A stretch of 64,000 nucleotides of DNA from Cyanobium sp. NS01. Its GTDB lineage: Bacteria > Cyanobacteriota > Cyanobacteriia > PCC-6307 > Cyanobiaceae. Made by a program: the position numbers and the translations under genes. The notes under the pieces are model-generated. The model did no database searches. It saw only the letters and a program-made list of their open reading frames with translations, and was not told where the DNA came from. The stretch is from NCBI RefSeq assembly GCF_014280235.1, contig NZ_CP047940.1:558001-622000 (forward strand), given 5' to 3'. Within the stretch, counting starts at the first letter, position 1, and every line of letters begins with the position of its first letter. Below, piece by piece: positions 35,895 through 45,360 of the stretch.

Positions 35895-37280
35895 ATGATT
35901 TACGATCGCTCTCCCAATTCTGCACCTCTCCCCAGGCCGGTGCGCGCCAGGCGAGAGCGTCGGCTGAGCCGGCGCGATCGAACCGAGATGCGTGCCATGG
36001 AGATCGGCATGGTGGCGGGAGGTCTGGCCAGCCGGGTGGGCCACTCCCTTTCAGGTGTCCTGCGTGCCATCGGTTTTGCCGAAGACGAGCTTCCCAATGT
36101 GGGCCGCCCGCCACTCCATGAACCGTCCGGGTCTCCCGTCGATTCTGCCCAGGATGAAGGGCGTCGCTGGAAAGGGCTGACCCCCGAGCAGCGTCGTTGG
36201 TTGATCCCTGGGCCGAAGCGTATTGCCGCCCTGGTTCTTGCTGGTGGGGTTCTCTACTTTGGAGTGGTTGGCCGCAATCGCTATCAGGTCACGTCGGATT
36301 TCATTGTCCGATTGCCCCAAGCCCCTAACAACGTCACTCCTTCCCTGCTGGGCACTGTTCTTGCCGGTCCCACGATGCTGGGATCCCTCGAGGATGGCCG
36401 ATTCCTCTCTGTCTATCTCACATCGCCAGAGGTGATGGAGAGAGTCTTCCTGCGCTTGGAGCCTGAGCAGACTTATGCCAGAAATGGCACTGATCCTTTT
36501 GCAGGCCTTCCCAAGAACGCAGCCTTTGACCAGCAGCTGGCATTCTTCCGTCGTCAAGTGAGTGTGGTGCCGCAGGATCTGACGGGCGTCATACAGATGA
36601 CGACCACTGGCTTGAACCCAACGACGGCCTTCAAGCTTAACCGCTTACTTCTGGATGAGGCGGAAAACTTTCTCAACACCTCCAACCAGAACATCAGCCG
36701 GAATCAGCAGACGTTTGCTGAACAGGAACTTGAAAATGCCCGTGAGCGGCTTGCCAAGGCCCAGCAGGCTCTTGCTGCTTTCAATGACCGTCAAGGAGAG
36801 ATCAATCCCGAGGCTGCTGCTGAAGCCACCAGCCGCTTCATTGCTGCCATGGAAGCCAGGTTGATTGATCTTCAGGTGGAAGAAGGTCGCCTGAAGCGAC
36901 AGTTTCTTGATCCAAATGGCCCCGAAGTATCCTTTGTTACTGACCAGATTGCTGAGCTGAGGCAACAAATAGATGTAGAGCGCTCCAAGCTTGTTGGCTC
37001 TGATGCGAAGAACTTCAACCAGAAGTTGGTCGAGTCTAGAAATCTCACCACCGAGGTTCAGTTTGCAGAGGCTTCTGTCAAGGCAGCCCAGCTTGCTGCT
37101 GACAACAGTCGTCTTGAAAGTCAGCGCCAGCTGAAGTTCCTGGTCCTGCTCAGTAATCCGGAAACCCCATCGGGGCAGTCCCTTGATTGGCGGTGGAAGG
37201 GATTGCTCTCCCTTGTGGGTCTGCTGCTCGTGGGTTGGGGTGTGGCCAGCTTTGTGCTTGGTATCTCCCGGCGTCAGTAA
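35895..37280 (+). CDS. Polysaccharide co-polymerase/export inner-membrane protein (KpsE/CtrB-like)
   Basis: The 461-residue protein has a basic cytoplasmic N-terminal region, a first membrane span at about residues 109-126, a long periplasmic part with coiled coil (about 255-420, including QELENARERLAKAQQALAAF), and a second span near the C-terminus. This matches the polysaccharide co-polymerase family that links ABC exporters to the outer-membrane channel in capsule export. The N-terminal 100 residues are longer than in KpsE. It follows the KpsT/KpsM-like pair. Confidence 0.78.
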   Translation: MIYDRSPNSAPLPRPVRARRERRLSRRDRTEMRAMEIGMVAGGLASRVGHSLSGVLRAIGFAEDELPNVGRPPLHEPSGSPVDSAQDEGRRWKGLTPEQRRWLIPGPKRIAALVLAGGVLYFGVVGRNRYQVTSDFIVRLPQAPNNVTPSLLGTVLAGPTMLGSLEDGRFLSVYLTSPEVMERVFLRLEPEQTYARNGTDPFAGLPKNAAFDQQLAFFRRQVSVVPQDLTGVIQMTTTGLNPTTAFKLNRLLLDEAENFLNTSNQNISRNQQTFAEQELENARERLAKAQQALAAFNDRQGEINPEAAAEATSRFIAAMEARLIDLQVEEGRLKRQFLDPNGPEVSFVTDQIAELRQQIDVERSKLVGSDAKNFNQKLVESRNLTTEVQFAEASVKAAQLAADNSRLESQRQLKFLVLLSNPETPSGQSLDWRWKGLLSLVGLLLVGWGVASFVLGISRRQ

Positions 37281-37286
37281 CAGCGC

Positions 37287-38801
37287 TTGTTTGGTCGCCG
37301 CCGCAGCCAGCAGGATTTTGATCGTCTGCGCGATCAGAGGGATCTGGCACGTCGCCAGAGGGACCGTCTGGCGCAACGTCTTAAGCGTGTCTCCGAGCAA
37401 CTGTCAGAGGAAAAGGCGAAAGCCCTTCTCCCTCCCTACTCACGCCTGGATCTGCTCACCTACCGCGATGATGGCCCGCAGCGGTATTGGCCGCAGAGAG
37501 ACTCGGTTCGGACCCTTGCTGTAGACCCCGGTTCCCACGTGGCCTTTGCCACAGTAGCCAATGACCGCTTCCTGCCAGGCCTGCGCGGTTTGCTGTTGTC
37601 CTTGCTGTCGGTCTATCCGGATCTGTCCAGTCCATTTGTGGTGTTTCACGATGGCTCACTGAATCAGCTGGATCAGGCTGAACTGCTTGAGCTTTATCCC
37701 CGTATCAGCTTTGAGGCTCCGGATCCGAGCTGGGTCTCCGTCCTGCCGCGAGACTCCGCAAACCGCGAGCGGATTGGTGTCCTGGGCTATCTCAATACCT
37801 ATGCCCTGAGCCTGCGCGGTTATGAGCGCGTCGTTGTGCTCGATTCCGATGTTCTGGTGTTCGGATCGCTGGATCGCCTCTGGGCTCCTGGCTCGGCCTT
37901 CCGGGTAGTGATTGATTGTGGTGCCAACCCATATGGCGTTGTCAGTGGTCATACCGGCCGGCCTGTGATCAATTCGGGGCTGATCTCGATTCCGGGATCT
38001 GCTCTGACCGACACCATGTTCACCCGCATGCAGGCCCTGATTCGATCGAGTGCTGATTCCGTCTGCCCTCATCTGGATTTGTTTGCCGACCAGAAAGTGT
38101 GGAATCAGCTGCTGATGGATCAGCCGGTTGAGCTGCTCCCGCTCAATTTCAACTGCAACATCAAATATGTTGTTCAGTTTCTCGAAGGCTGCATTGAAGG
38201 CCTGGCGCTGGTGCACTTTGCCGGGCCCAAGCCCTGGCTGCGGCATGAGCAGCTCCGCGGCCGTTCCAAGTCGGTCACCGATCACTGGCTGTGGATCAGA
38301 ACCACCCGTCGGCTCACGTGGGCCTGGCGCCTGCGCCAGTTTCAGGCCTGCAGCGGAGGGCTGACTGACTGGGCTGAGTCAGGCGACTGGAAGGGCACGA
38401 CCCGCCCCGCTGTGGCTGCTTTCCACCCGCAGGCTCTGCTTGATTCGGGTCAGCAAGCCGCCTCTTGGCACCTTGTGATCCACAGTGCGGAGCAGCTCTG
38501 CCCTGCCTGTGGCGGCCAGCCCCGGTGGCCAGCGGACTGGATGCCTGGCCTGAACAGCCTGGCGCAACTGCAGCCGCTGACGCTCTGGGCGCCGTTTAGT
38601 CTTCGCCACCTGCTCCAGGTTGCAGGGATGCCTGCTGGCGCCGAGTGCCGCTTCATCCTGATGGAGTTGCCCTTCAGCGCTGTCGACCTCACCGCGTCAG
38701 CGCAGCCAGGCTTTGCTCCCTGGTCGGGCTCAGCCGAAGCTTCCATGCGCCGTGCTGTCAGCCAACAGCTGGGCGCCTCGAACCTGCACTGGCTGGTTTG
38801 A
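37287..38801 (+). CDS. GT8-like glycosyltransferase with N-terminal coiled coil
   Basis: The 504-residue protein begins MFGRRRSQQDFDRLRDQRDL (TTG start), a charged coiled-coil of about 45 residues. The GT-A domain has FATVANDRFLPGLRGLLLSL and the metal-binding DSD at residues 186-188 (VVLDSDVLVFGSLD), with ADQKVWNQL and LVHFAGPKPW, as in GT8 enzymes that transfer hexoses. Its C-terminal 150 residues are of unknown fold. It starts six bases after the co-polymerase stop; its 3' end overlaps the convergent next gene by 44 bases. Confidence 0.75.
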   Translation: MFGRRRSQQDFDRLRDQRDLARRQRDRLAQRLKRVSEQLSEEKAKALLPPYSRLDLLTYRDDGPQRYWPQRDSVRTLAVDPGSHVAFATVANDRFLPGLRGLLLSLLSVYPDLSSPFVVFHDGSLNQLDQAELLELYPRISFEAPDPSWVSVLPRDSANRERIGVLGYLNTYALSLRGYERVVVLDSDVLVFGSLDRLWAPGSAFRVVIDCGANPYGVVSGHTGRPVINSGLISIPGSALTDTMFTRMQALIRSSADSVCPHLDLFADQKVWNQLLMDQPVELLPLNFNCNIKYVVQFLEGCIEGLALVHFAGPKPWLRHEQLRGRSKSVTDHWLWIRTTRRLTWAWRLRQFQACSGGLTDWAESGDWKGTTRPAVAAFHPQALLDSGQQAASWHLVIHSAEQLCPACGGQPRWPADWMPGLNSLAQLQPLTLWAPFSLRHLLQVAGMPAGAECRFILMELPFSAVDLTASAQPGFAPWSGSAEASMRRAVSQQLGASNLHWLV

Positions 38802-39726
38802 GGGACGACGCGCTGGGCTGGCCCTGCTCGCCGCTGAGGGGGTAGATGCTCGCATCCATCAGTCGCGCGAGCACGGCGTCATTGCCGCCCCGTTTGTTGA
38901 TCGTCAGAAACAGGCTGTGGGGCGCCTGGCTGTTGCGGTGAGGGCGGATGCGCCGACCGGCAGCGGTGAGTTCAGGAAATTCGAGGCTGAGGGAGGCATT
39001 CAACAAGGCGCTCGGCACCCCCAGCAACAGGGTGTGGTGCTTGAACCAGAGGTCGTCGGCATGGCCCGCCAACTGCAGGGCCTGGCGCCAGTTCAGCACG
39101 TCGCGATGCAGCTGGCTCAGTCGATAGCAGATGCCGTCCTTGCCCGTGGGCACGGTGAGCGGGTGAGGCTCGGTGAGCGAGGGATCGTGTTTGATCCAGC
39201 GGTGGTACGGGGCAATCCTCCCCTCCTCCACCACCATGCGGCGGCCCCGGAAGCCCACCACGCAGTTCAGCCTGTCCTGGGCATTCAGCAGCCGGCGCAG
39301 CCAGTTCCGGGGATACAGGGTGTCATCGTCGGCCGTGATCAGGTAGGGATCCAGGGCTTGTGTCCGATCGTCGAGCAGTCCGATCAGGGGCAGCAGTTTG
39401 CGATAGGAGCCGGTGTTCTCCACAAAGTGGCAGTGCAGCTGGATCCCGCGCTGGCGCGACTGGCGTTGGCGGTCTTGGAGGAAGCGTGGAAGCGCTGTGA
39501 AGCCCAGATCCAGCAGGTAGGGGTCATGGGAGAGGAACAGATGCAGGGAGACGGGCCTGGCGTCAGGGGGCAGGGACTGCCGCAGCAAGCTGTCCAAGGT
39601 GCGTTTCAGCGCCCTTTCCCGGCCCCGGATCGAGGTGAGTCCGATCAGCACGGGTGCGGTGCTGCGGCTCCCTGCGGAATCGCCCCTGGCTGCGGCGTTC
39701 CGCATCGCTGCTGCTGAGGGTGTCAC
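38758..39726 (-). CDS. GT-A type glycosyltransferase
   Basis: The 322-residue protein has APVLIGLTSIRGRERALKRT at its start and DPYLITADDDTLYPRNWLRR, in which DDD is the probable nucleotide-sugar metal site, followed by CVVGFRGRRMVVEEGRIAPY and HADDLWFKHH. It is a glycosyltransferase-like protein found in surface-glycan loci. It is translationally coupled by ATGA to the large GT2 protein upstream. The C-terminal tail is low in complexity. Confidence 0.65.
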   Translation of the reverse strand: MTPSAAAMRNAAARGDSAGSRSTAPVLIGLTSIRGRERALKRTLDSLLRQSLPPDARPVSLHLFLSHDPYLLDLGFTALPRFLQDRQRQSRQRGIQLHCHFVENTGSYRKLLPLIGLLDDRTQALDPYLITADDDTLYPRNWLRRLLNAQDRLNCVVGFRGRRMVVEEGRIAPYHRWIKHDPSLTEPHPLTVPTGKDGICYRLSQLHRDVLNWRQALQLAGHADDLWFKHHTLLLGVPSALLNASLSLEFPELTAAGRRIRPHRNSQAPHSLFLTINKRGGNDAVLARLMDASIYPLSGEQGQPSASSLKPASAGSRRPAVG

Positions 39727-42170
39727 ACCAGGTGCTCCCGTCTGATCAGCCGACGCCAGGTGGACATCCGCAGGCTGCAGCCGTATTCAAAGCCAGAGGA
39801 GATTGTGTCGGCTCCACCGCGCATCAGATAGAGCGGTTGGCGCAGCCGGGCGATGGCCCCCTTGCCGAACTGGCGTTGCAACCTGCTGCGGAACTCCACA
39901 TCGCCGCGGGAGCGCACGGGGTAGAACCCCCCCAGGGCCACCGCCGTGTCCCGTCGCACCATCAGGGAGGTGATGCCATCGCCGATGGCACGGAAGCCGT
40001 CACCATCGGGTTGGGGCTGGCCACTGAGCTCCTCAAAGCGCACATGCTGGCTATAGCAAGCCAGGGACCCCTGTGCCAGGGCCCTCGCCTGGTGGTCCAG
40101 GCGCAGGGGGTGAGAGAGGTCGTCGTCGTCCTGAATGGCGAGCACCTCCGAGCGGCAGGCGGCAAGGGCCAGGTTGCGGCAGGCGTACTGGCCCTGGTTA
40201 CGTTCCTGCCGCAGCAGGAGCACCGGCAGCCCGTGGCCGTAGCGGAAGAGATCCAGGAGCTGCTCCAGGGCTTCACCCTCCGCCGCCGGCGAGCCGTCAT
40301 CCACCACCAGCACCTCGGCTGGGGGAAGGGTCTGGAGGCGCAGGGCCTCCAGGGCTTGCCTCAGCCGACCCAGATCCGGGCGGAAGGTGGTGATCACCAC
40401 GGCAATCCGCACGGCTCCGGGCGCGGCGGATCCGGGTTGGGGGCCGTGGCGCCGCCAGTGCTCCAGGATCCGATCAAAGGCCTGAGCCACCCCCTCGCCT
40501 GGGGGGAGCAGCGGCATCAGATCGGGCACCCCGCAGGCCTCGCCATAGAGGCGCAGCAACGAGGTGGTGTACGTGCCGAAGCCCGAGCAGGCCGCCGCCA
40601 GAAGCGGCTCCTCAGCCCCAGCCAGCCAGCAGCGGCTCGTGTCGCCGGGGTTCATCTCCTGCACCCGTCGCAGCAGATTCGTGCGGTCCCTGACTCCGCT
40701 GGTGAGGCGCAGCAAGGCCAGAAGCTGCAGCCGCAGCAGTTCCTTGCCCTGCGCTTCCGAATCCGCGCCTGGCTGACCGGCCGTCTCGGTCGGTGGCACG
40801 AGGTAACGATGCAGGCGCATGGTGCCGGCCAGCACGGCACCGCCATGGCTGGAGAGCCAGCTGACATCGAGTCGAAACCGGCGCAGGTCTCGAAGCAGGG
40901 CTTCCAGCAGATCGGCCTGCCACCACACGCGCGGCAGCAGTCGCTCGAACAGCTGCACCAGGGCCTGCTGCCGCTCCAGCGGCAGCAGGGTCACAGCGGC
41001 GCCGTCCAGCAGCAGCAGGCCCTTGAGCAACAGCAGACAGGCTGAGGGTGGCTGGCGCTGGGGCAGTTGACTGCAACTCTCCAGACTGAGTTGCAGCACC
41101 AGCTCGCGCAGCAGCTGCAGGTTGCTGCCGGCGCCCCTTACTGCTTCGGCCAGTTGACGTTGCAGCAGGCGTCGCTGCTTGCCATCGCCGCGGCTTGAGG
41201 CCAGATCGATCTCCTGCACCACGCTGTCGATGGCTGCGGCCAGCACCGCCACGGCGGTGGGGCCTTCGCCGCTGCAGGTCTCACTGCTGCAGGCCTCACT
41301 GTCGATGCAGCGGATCAACCGGGCAGTCCGCTGAACCGGGTCCGGCAGCTGCAGGGCGCGCTCCAGCATCTGCCCCCGCAGTTGCCGGGCGATGGCGCTC
41401 AGCTCGGGGTCGCGGCTGTTGAGGGCCCCGACCAGCGTTTCGGCCAGATCCCAGGCCCAGTCGAGCCCGGAGGCAGGCTCTGGTGCCGCCGCTCCGGGGG
41501 CAGCCTGCCCCAGCAGCGCCTCCAGGTCTGAGGCGAGCGCGGCCGTGAAGGCCACCTGCTCGTCCTGGGGGAGCAGGTGCACCAGGGCTGCCAGCTGATC
41601 GGCCTGCTCCGGGCTGAGGGGAACGTCGGCCCGGATCCAGCCAGTGGCGTCCAGCGGCGGGCGCCAGGGCGGCGTGGGCCAGCTGCGCGGATCGATCTGG
41701 CGCAGCAGGCGACGCTCGCTCTGCAGCAGGGCCAGGGCGGTGGGGATCACCCCGGCCGCGGCTGACGCCAAGGGGCCCTCGGGCTCGTGCTGCAGGGGCC
41801 CCAGCAGGTGCAGCCAGAGATCCAGCTGGGCGCGGTAGGCCAGGAGCTCCTCCTCCAGATGGGACCGTGGCTCGGCGGTGGCTGTTGCGGCAGACCAGCT
41901 CAGCGCGTTCAGGGTCAGGCAGGTTCCACCGGCAGCCTCCAGAAGCTCTTCCAGGCTGGGGACCAGCTCGGCCTCCACCAGCCCACGAGCCCAGTTCAGG
42001 GGCAGCAGGGCGATCACAGAGGGGGAGGAGGGGCCGGCGTCAGCCCCGGGGCCAGGCGGCAGGGTCAGCTCCAGGCTGCGGCCAGGCCGCTCCGGCCCCA
42101 GGGCTTCCCCTGGGAGCAACAGCACCGCGTCGAGGCCTGAGCAGAAGCGGTACCTGCTCACCCCAGGCAA
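39723..42170 (-). CDS. Large GT2 family glycosyltransferase with long N-terminal region
   Basis: This is an 815-residue protein. The C-terminal GT2 domain starts near residue 587 with IAVVITTFRPDLGRLRQALE and has VLVVDDGSPAAEGEAL and AIQDDDDLSHPLRLDHQARA, the aspartates that bind UDP-sugar and metal. About 580 residues before it are helical, leucine- and alanine-rich, with no domain I recognise; they could bind a partner or an acceptor. The TTG at 42170 is only three bases from the start of the divergent neighbour; a GTG at 42161 is an alternative. It is coupled to the downstream GT gene by ATGA. Confidence 0.72.
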   Translation of the reverse strand: MPGVSRYRFCSGLDAVLLLPGEALGPERPGRSLELTLPPGPGADAGPSSPSVIALLPLNWARGLVEAELVPSLEELLEAAGGTCLTLNALSWSAATATAEPRSHLEEELLAYRAQLDLWLHLLGPLQHEPEGPLASAAAGVIPTALALLQSERRLLRQIDPRSWPTPPWRPPLDATGWIRADVPLSPEQADQLAALVHLLPQDEQVAFTAALASDLEALLGQAAPGAAAPEPASGLDWAWDLAETLVGALNSRDPELSAIARQLRGQMLERALQLPDPVQRTARLIRCIDSEACSSETCSGEGPTAVAVLAAAIDSVVQEIDLASSRGDGKQRRLLQRQLAEAVRGAGSNLQLLRELVLQLSLESCSQLPQRQPPSACLLLLKGLLLLDGAAVTLLPLERQQALVQLFERLLPRVWWQADLLEALLRDLRRFRLDVSWLSSHGGAVLAGTMRLHRYLVPPTETAGQPGADSEAQGKELLRLQLLALLRLTSGVRDRTNLLRRVQEMNPGDTSRCWLAGAEEPLLAAACSGFGTYTTSLLRLYGEACGVPDLMPLLPPGEGVAQAFDRILEHWRRHGPQPGSAAPGAVRIAVVITTFRPDLGRLRQALEALRLQTLPPAEVLVVDDGSPAAEGEALEQLLDLFRYGHGLPVLLLRQERNQGQYACRNLALAACRSEVLAIQDDDDLSHPLRLDHQARALAQGSLACYSQHVRFEELSGQPQPDGDGFRAIGDGITSLMVRRDTAVALGGFYPVRSRGDVEFRSRLQRQFGKGAIARLRQPLYLMRGGADTISSGFEYGCSLRMSTWRRLIRREHLV

Positions 42171-42173
42171 GGC

Positions 42174-43238
42174 ATGGAGCCGCTGGATCAGTCCTTGCAG
42201 GTTCAGGCGTGTGTGAACGTCCAGAACGGGGGCGGGGGAGGATGGCGATCCATCTTCGCGCCCCGATTGAGGTCCCTGGATCTGCTGATCGCCGCCCCGA
42301 GCGACCCCGCCGGCCTGGCGGGCTGGGGGGATGTGGCCTTTGCCCAGAGCCTGCAGCGGGCCCTGCGCGGCTGTGGCCTTGCCACACGCCTGCTGTTTCG
42401 CGACACCTACGAAAGCGCCACCCCCCCTCCCGCCGGCACCGGGCTGCTGCTGCTGCGGGGCAAGTTCCGTCCCCGCCCCGAGTGGCTCAGCCAGGCCACC
42501 TACTGCACCCGTCTGCTCTGGCAGATCAGCTGGCCGCTGGACATCAGCGCCGCGGAACTAGCCAGTTACGATCGGGTGTTAGTGGCTTCTGCCCAGGACC
42601 GGCAGCGCCTGGCCTACCTGAGCGGCAAGCCCACCCATGTGCTGCCCCAGGCCACGGACTTCCGGATGGCCGGTTCCCCGCGGCAGCCCAGCCGGGGGCT
42701 GCTGTTCGTGGGCAACACCCGTGGCTTGGTCCGGCCCCTGGTGCTGGGCTTCGGCCGCAGCGGGCTGCCGCTCACCCTGATCGGCAGCGGCTGGGAGGCC
42801 TACGGCCTGAGGGCGGAGCGGCAGAGCATCAGCAACCACGCCCTGCCGGCTCTCTACGGCGAGTGCCTGGCGGTGCTCAACGACCACCACGGCGCCATGC
42901 GTGATTTCGGCTATCTCAACAACCGGGTCTTCGATGTGCTGGCCTGCGGGGTGCCGGTGATCACCGACGTGGCGCCAGGCTGCCCTGAAGCGCTGCTGCC
43001 GGGGATCGTCGTGCATGGCCCCGATGACGACCCCCAGGCCACGCTGGCTGAGGTGATGCGCCGCCGCTCCAAGCCTGGACTGCTGCAATGGGTCAGCGGG
43101 GTCGTGGCCCGTGAGCACAGTTTTCAGGCCCGGGCCGAGGCGTTGCTGGCGGCCTGCGGCCTTGGCTCAGGATTGGCTGACGCTGGCGGTTGGACGCGAG
43201 GGGCTGCCCTGGCTGCCCCCGCCGACCTCGGACCCTGA
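42174..43238 (+). CDS. CgeB-like GT-B glycosyltransferase
   Basis: The 354-residue protein has WGDVAFAQSLQRALRGCG near the N-terminus, LLFVGNTRGLVRPLVLGF and LIGSGWEAY in the middle, and HGAMRDFGYLNNRVFDVLAC with GVPVITD, the acceptor/donor region of CgeB-type family-1-like glycosyltransferases. The first 30 residues are not typical, so a later start such as GTG 42210 is possible. It is divergent from the large GT2 gene and overlaps the next convergent gene by 72 bases. Confidence 0.72.
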   Translation: MEPLDQSLQVQACVNVQNGGGGGWRSIFAPRLRSLDLLIAAPSDPAGLAGWGDVAFAQSLQRALRGCGLATRLLFRDTYESATPPPAGTGLLLLRGKFRPRPEWLSQATYCTRLLWQISWPLDISAAELASYDRVLVASAQDRQRLAYLSGKPTHVLPQATDFRMAGSPRQPSRGLLFVGNTRGLVRPLVLGFGRSGLPLTLIGSGWEAYGLRAERQSISNHALPALYGECLAVLNDHHGAMRDFGYLNNRVFDVLACGVPVITDVAPGCPEALLPGIVVHGPDDDPQATLAEVMRRRSKPGLLQWVSGVVAREHSFQARAEALLAACGLGSGLADAGGWTRGAALAAPADLGP

Positions 43239-43682
43239 GGGGAAGCCGGCCTGTTGGAGCAGCTGCTCCACTTCGGCGATGTAGAGCTGAAACCCCTCCA
43301 GCTGCAGGGCCTGGGCCCGTAGCTCTTCGGGGAATTCGACGATCGGATCCGGCAGGCCAGCCTTGGCGTCCCGACGCAGTTTGAGGCTGGCGGCCTCGGC
43401 CATGAGCTCATCAAACCTGGGGAAGTCCGGGTCCTGAAGCAGGGCTCTGCTGAGCTCTCTAGCCGCGACCACGCCCTTTCTGTTGGCCAGAAGCTCCTGG
43501 ACGCGGGTCAGCTTGGCCTTGCGCCAGCTGCGCCAGGCTTCAGGCGCACGCCGCTCAGGATGCTCCAGAAGGATCGCCAGCCTTTGGTGGGGCGTAGGGG
43601 GGGGCAAGAGCCTGAGCCGCCGAGCGATCTTCTTCAGCGGCCCAGCAAGACGGCGTGGGAGCGAGACAGCTGGAGTGGCCAT
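43167..43682 (-). CDS. Hypothetical protein, helical
   Basis: Starting at ATG 43682 this gives 171 residues (MATPAVSLPRRLAGPLKKIA and onward). It is helical and rich in R, L and A, with HQRLAILLEHPERRAPEAWR as its clearest segment. I do not recognise a family. The upstream frame stays open to 43868 but is less convincing. Its 3' end overlaps the convergent glycosyltransferase gene. Position within the glycan island is the only hint to function. Confidence 0.5.
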   Translation of the reverse strand: MATPAVSLPRRLAGPLKKIARRLRLLPPPTPHQRLAILLEHPERRAPEAWRSWRKAKLTRVQELLANRKGVVAARELSRALLQDPDFPRFDELMAEAASLKLRRDAKAGLPDPIVEFPEELRAQALQLEGFQLYIAEVEQLLQQAGFPSGSEVGGGSQGSPSRPTASVSQS

Positions 43683-43910
43683 GGATCCCGCCGATGGAAT
43701 GGATGTTTTCAAAGCTACACAGCCGCCAAACATGTGTGGGCCGCCGATGTGGTGACCTGTCTGCTGTCGTGGGACCGACATCAGCAGCCTCAGGGCAGGG
43801 ATGCCAGGAGTTAGCGAAGGTTCGTCGGTCCAGACCGAGCTGCTTGAGAGAAGCCTCGGGTATTCCATGGAGTGATGAAATTTTCGCTAGGCACTGATTG
43901 CGCCACCTCT
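43683..43910. other. Intergenic stretch without a supportable gene
   Basis: These 228 bases hold only an upstream open extension of the preceding minus-strand gene. I see no RNA gene or convincing promoter. Confidence 0.35.
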
Positions 43911-45107
43911 TCAGCTTGTGCTGGTTATCTGTGGCCCAGCGTCTTGAAGTGCTTTTTTGAGCTTGCTATTCTCCGCTGACCGCTGTGCCATCTTGTTCAA
44001 CACAAGCAAGCTCAGGATGCCATAGGATTCGGTTGAGATGTTTTCCACAAGATACGCAACGTCCATGAGCCCTCCACTGAGGTCACTAGGTGGGATTTCG
44101 GGGACAGTTGGGGGCGATTCAAGGGCTTCCTTCAAATGCTCATAGTTTACGCGTTGATAGCTCAACCCAAACTCTGTTTTGAGTTGAAGTAGCTCCTCGG
44201 CGTGGCAGCCCTCAATGTAGTTTCGCCATTCCTCTCGCAGGCGAGGGGGCTCGAATCGTTCCATCCCACTGAACTCTTGTAGCGTCAGGATCAGTTGACG
44301 GGTATCCGGGGTGAAGGTGTTGGCCTTATCCCGATGAAACATTCGACGGTAGTTCAGCAAAAGAGCCATGCCTTCAGCCGTCATGGAGAGATTTCGGTTG
44401 CCCTTGGTGGATGCCGCGGTGTTTGCATGGGCAGCGTCTGTATTGGGGTTGCGAATGGATTGCAGGAAATCGTCCACCACAGACCCCTCTGCCAAGGTGC
44501 TCCGTTCATAGGCGCGGAACAGGGTGCATCCAGGAAAGACCGAATCCCATGTCCGCAGCACGTGGGAAAACGTCTGCTGCCAGCCTATGGGCGATGGCAA
44601 TTCATGATGGGCTTTGATGGATTGCTGGGCACTGGAAAGGAACAGGGACCCCGGATCTCTAACATAGGCAAGAATCAGAAACTCTGTGAAGGCTTGGGAT
44701 TCCAGGAATAGCCGTAAGTCACGCACGCTTTCGAGATCGAGGCGTGTGAGATATTCATCACTGAAAATCAGGGTGCGACAAGAGTCGTGACTGGCGATTT
44801 CTTGTTTCAGGAGCTGCCGTTGGAGCTCGCGATGCTGAGCATAGGCATCATCTGATTTGAAGCGCATGCGGTCCACGCGACTGATGCTGCCCTGATGAAA
44901 AGCGAAATAAAGGCTGCGGTGATTGAGGCCGGTCTTGGCGCCTGTCATCCCCAGGCTCAGGATCCCGCCAGATTGCCACTGCTCGTAGTGGGCTTTCAGA
45001 AACGTCTGGATGGCAGACGATCCGGCTTTTGGGGCCCCAATATGGATAATGGCCCTACGTTCCTGTTGTTTACTCACGGAATCAATGTTTGTAGTTCTGC
45101 GTGCCAT
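43911..45107 (-). CDS. Sulfotransferase-like protein
   Basis: The 398-residue protein has the P-loop HIGAPKAGSSAIQTFLKAHY at residues 22-41, matching the 5'-phosphosulfate-binding loop, and ILAYVRDPGSLFLSSAQQSI as the 3'-phosphate-binding segment with the typical arginine and serine. The C-terminal part is helical. Such enzymes move sulfate from PAPS to a hydroxyl or amine of carbohydrates. It is AT-richer than the core genome, as is the divergent sulfotransferase gene next to it. Confidence 0.78.
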   Translation of the reverse strand: MARRTTNIDSVSKQQERRAIIHIGAPKAGSSAIQTFLKAHYEQWQSGGILSLGMTGAKTGLNHRSLYFAFHQGSISRVDRMRFKSDDAYAQHRELQRQLLKQEIASHDSCRTLIFSDEYLTRLDLESVRDLRLFLESQAFTEFLILAYVRDPGSLFLSSAQQSIKAHHELPSPIGWQQTFSHVLRTWDSVFPGCTLFRAYERSTLAEGSVVDDFLQSIRNPNTDAAHANTAASTKGNRNLSMTAEGMALLLNYRRMFHRDKANTFTPDTRQLILTLQEFSGMERFEPPRLREEWRNYIEGCHAEELLQLKTEFGLSYQRVNYEHLKEALESPPTVPEIPPSDLSGGLMDVAYLVENISTESYGILSLLVLNKMAQRSAENSKLKKALQDAGPQITSTS

Positions 45108-45360
45108 AATGGCAACTTTACTGTACTATGCTGAAGTCTGTGGTGGTCGTTTCTGATTCATCCTGGCGACCAGTCTTTACCATCGTCTTGGCTTTGGTAA
45201 TGCAGTCTCTGCTTTGTATTGCTGAGCTTCCTAGGGCTTGGCTCTTCTGTGTTGGGCTGCGCATGCCTGTGCATCGTCTGAATCCAGCTCACGGCTTGGC
45301 AAGAGTTAGGCATACTAGCGCCTGTACAGTACTAGTCTCCCAGCTGTTCGTGCCACTACG
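45108..45360. other. Intergenic region between two divergent sulfotransferase genes
   Basis: These 253 AT-rich bases should hold the promoters of both flanking genes. A small open frame at 45128-45364 has no family resemblance and overlaps the next start, so I do not call it. No clear -35/-10 pair could be fixed. Confidence 0.4.
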
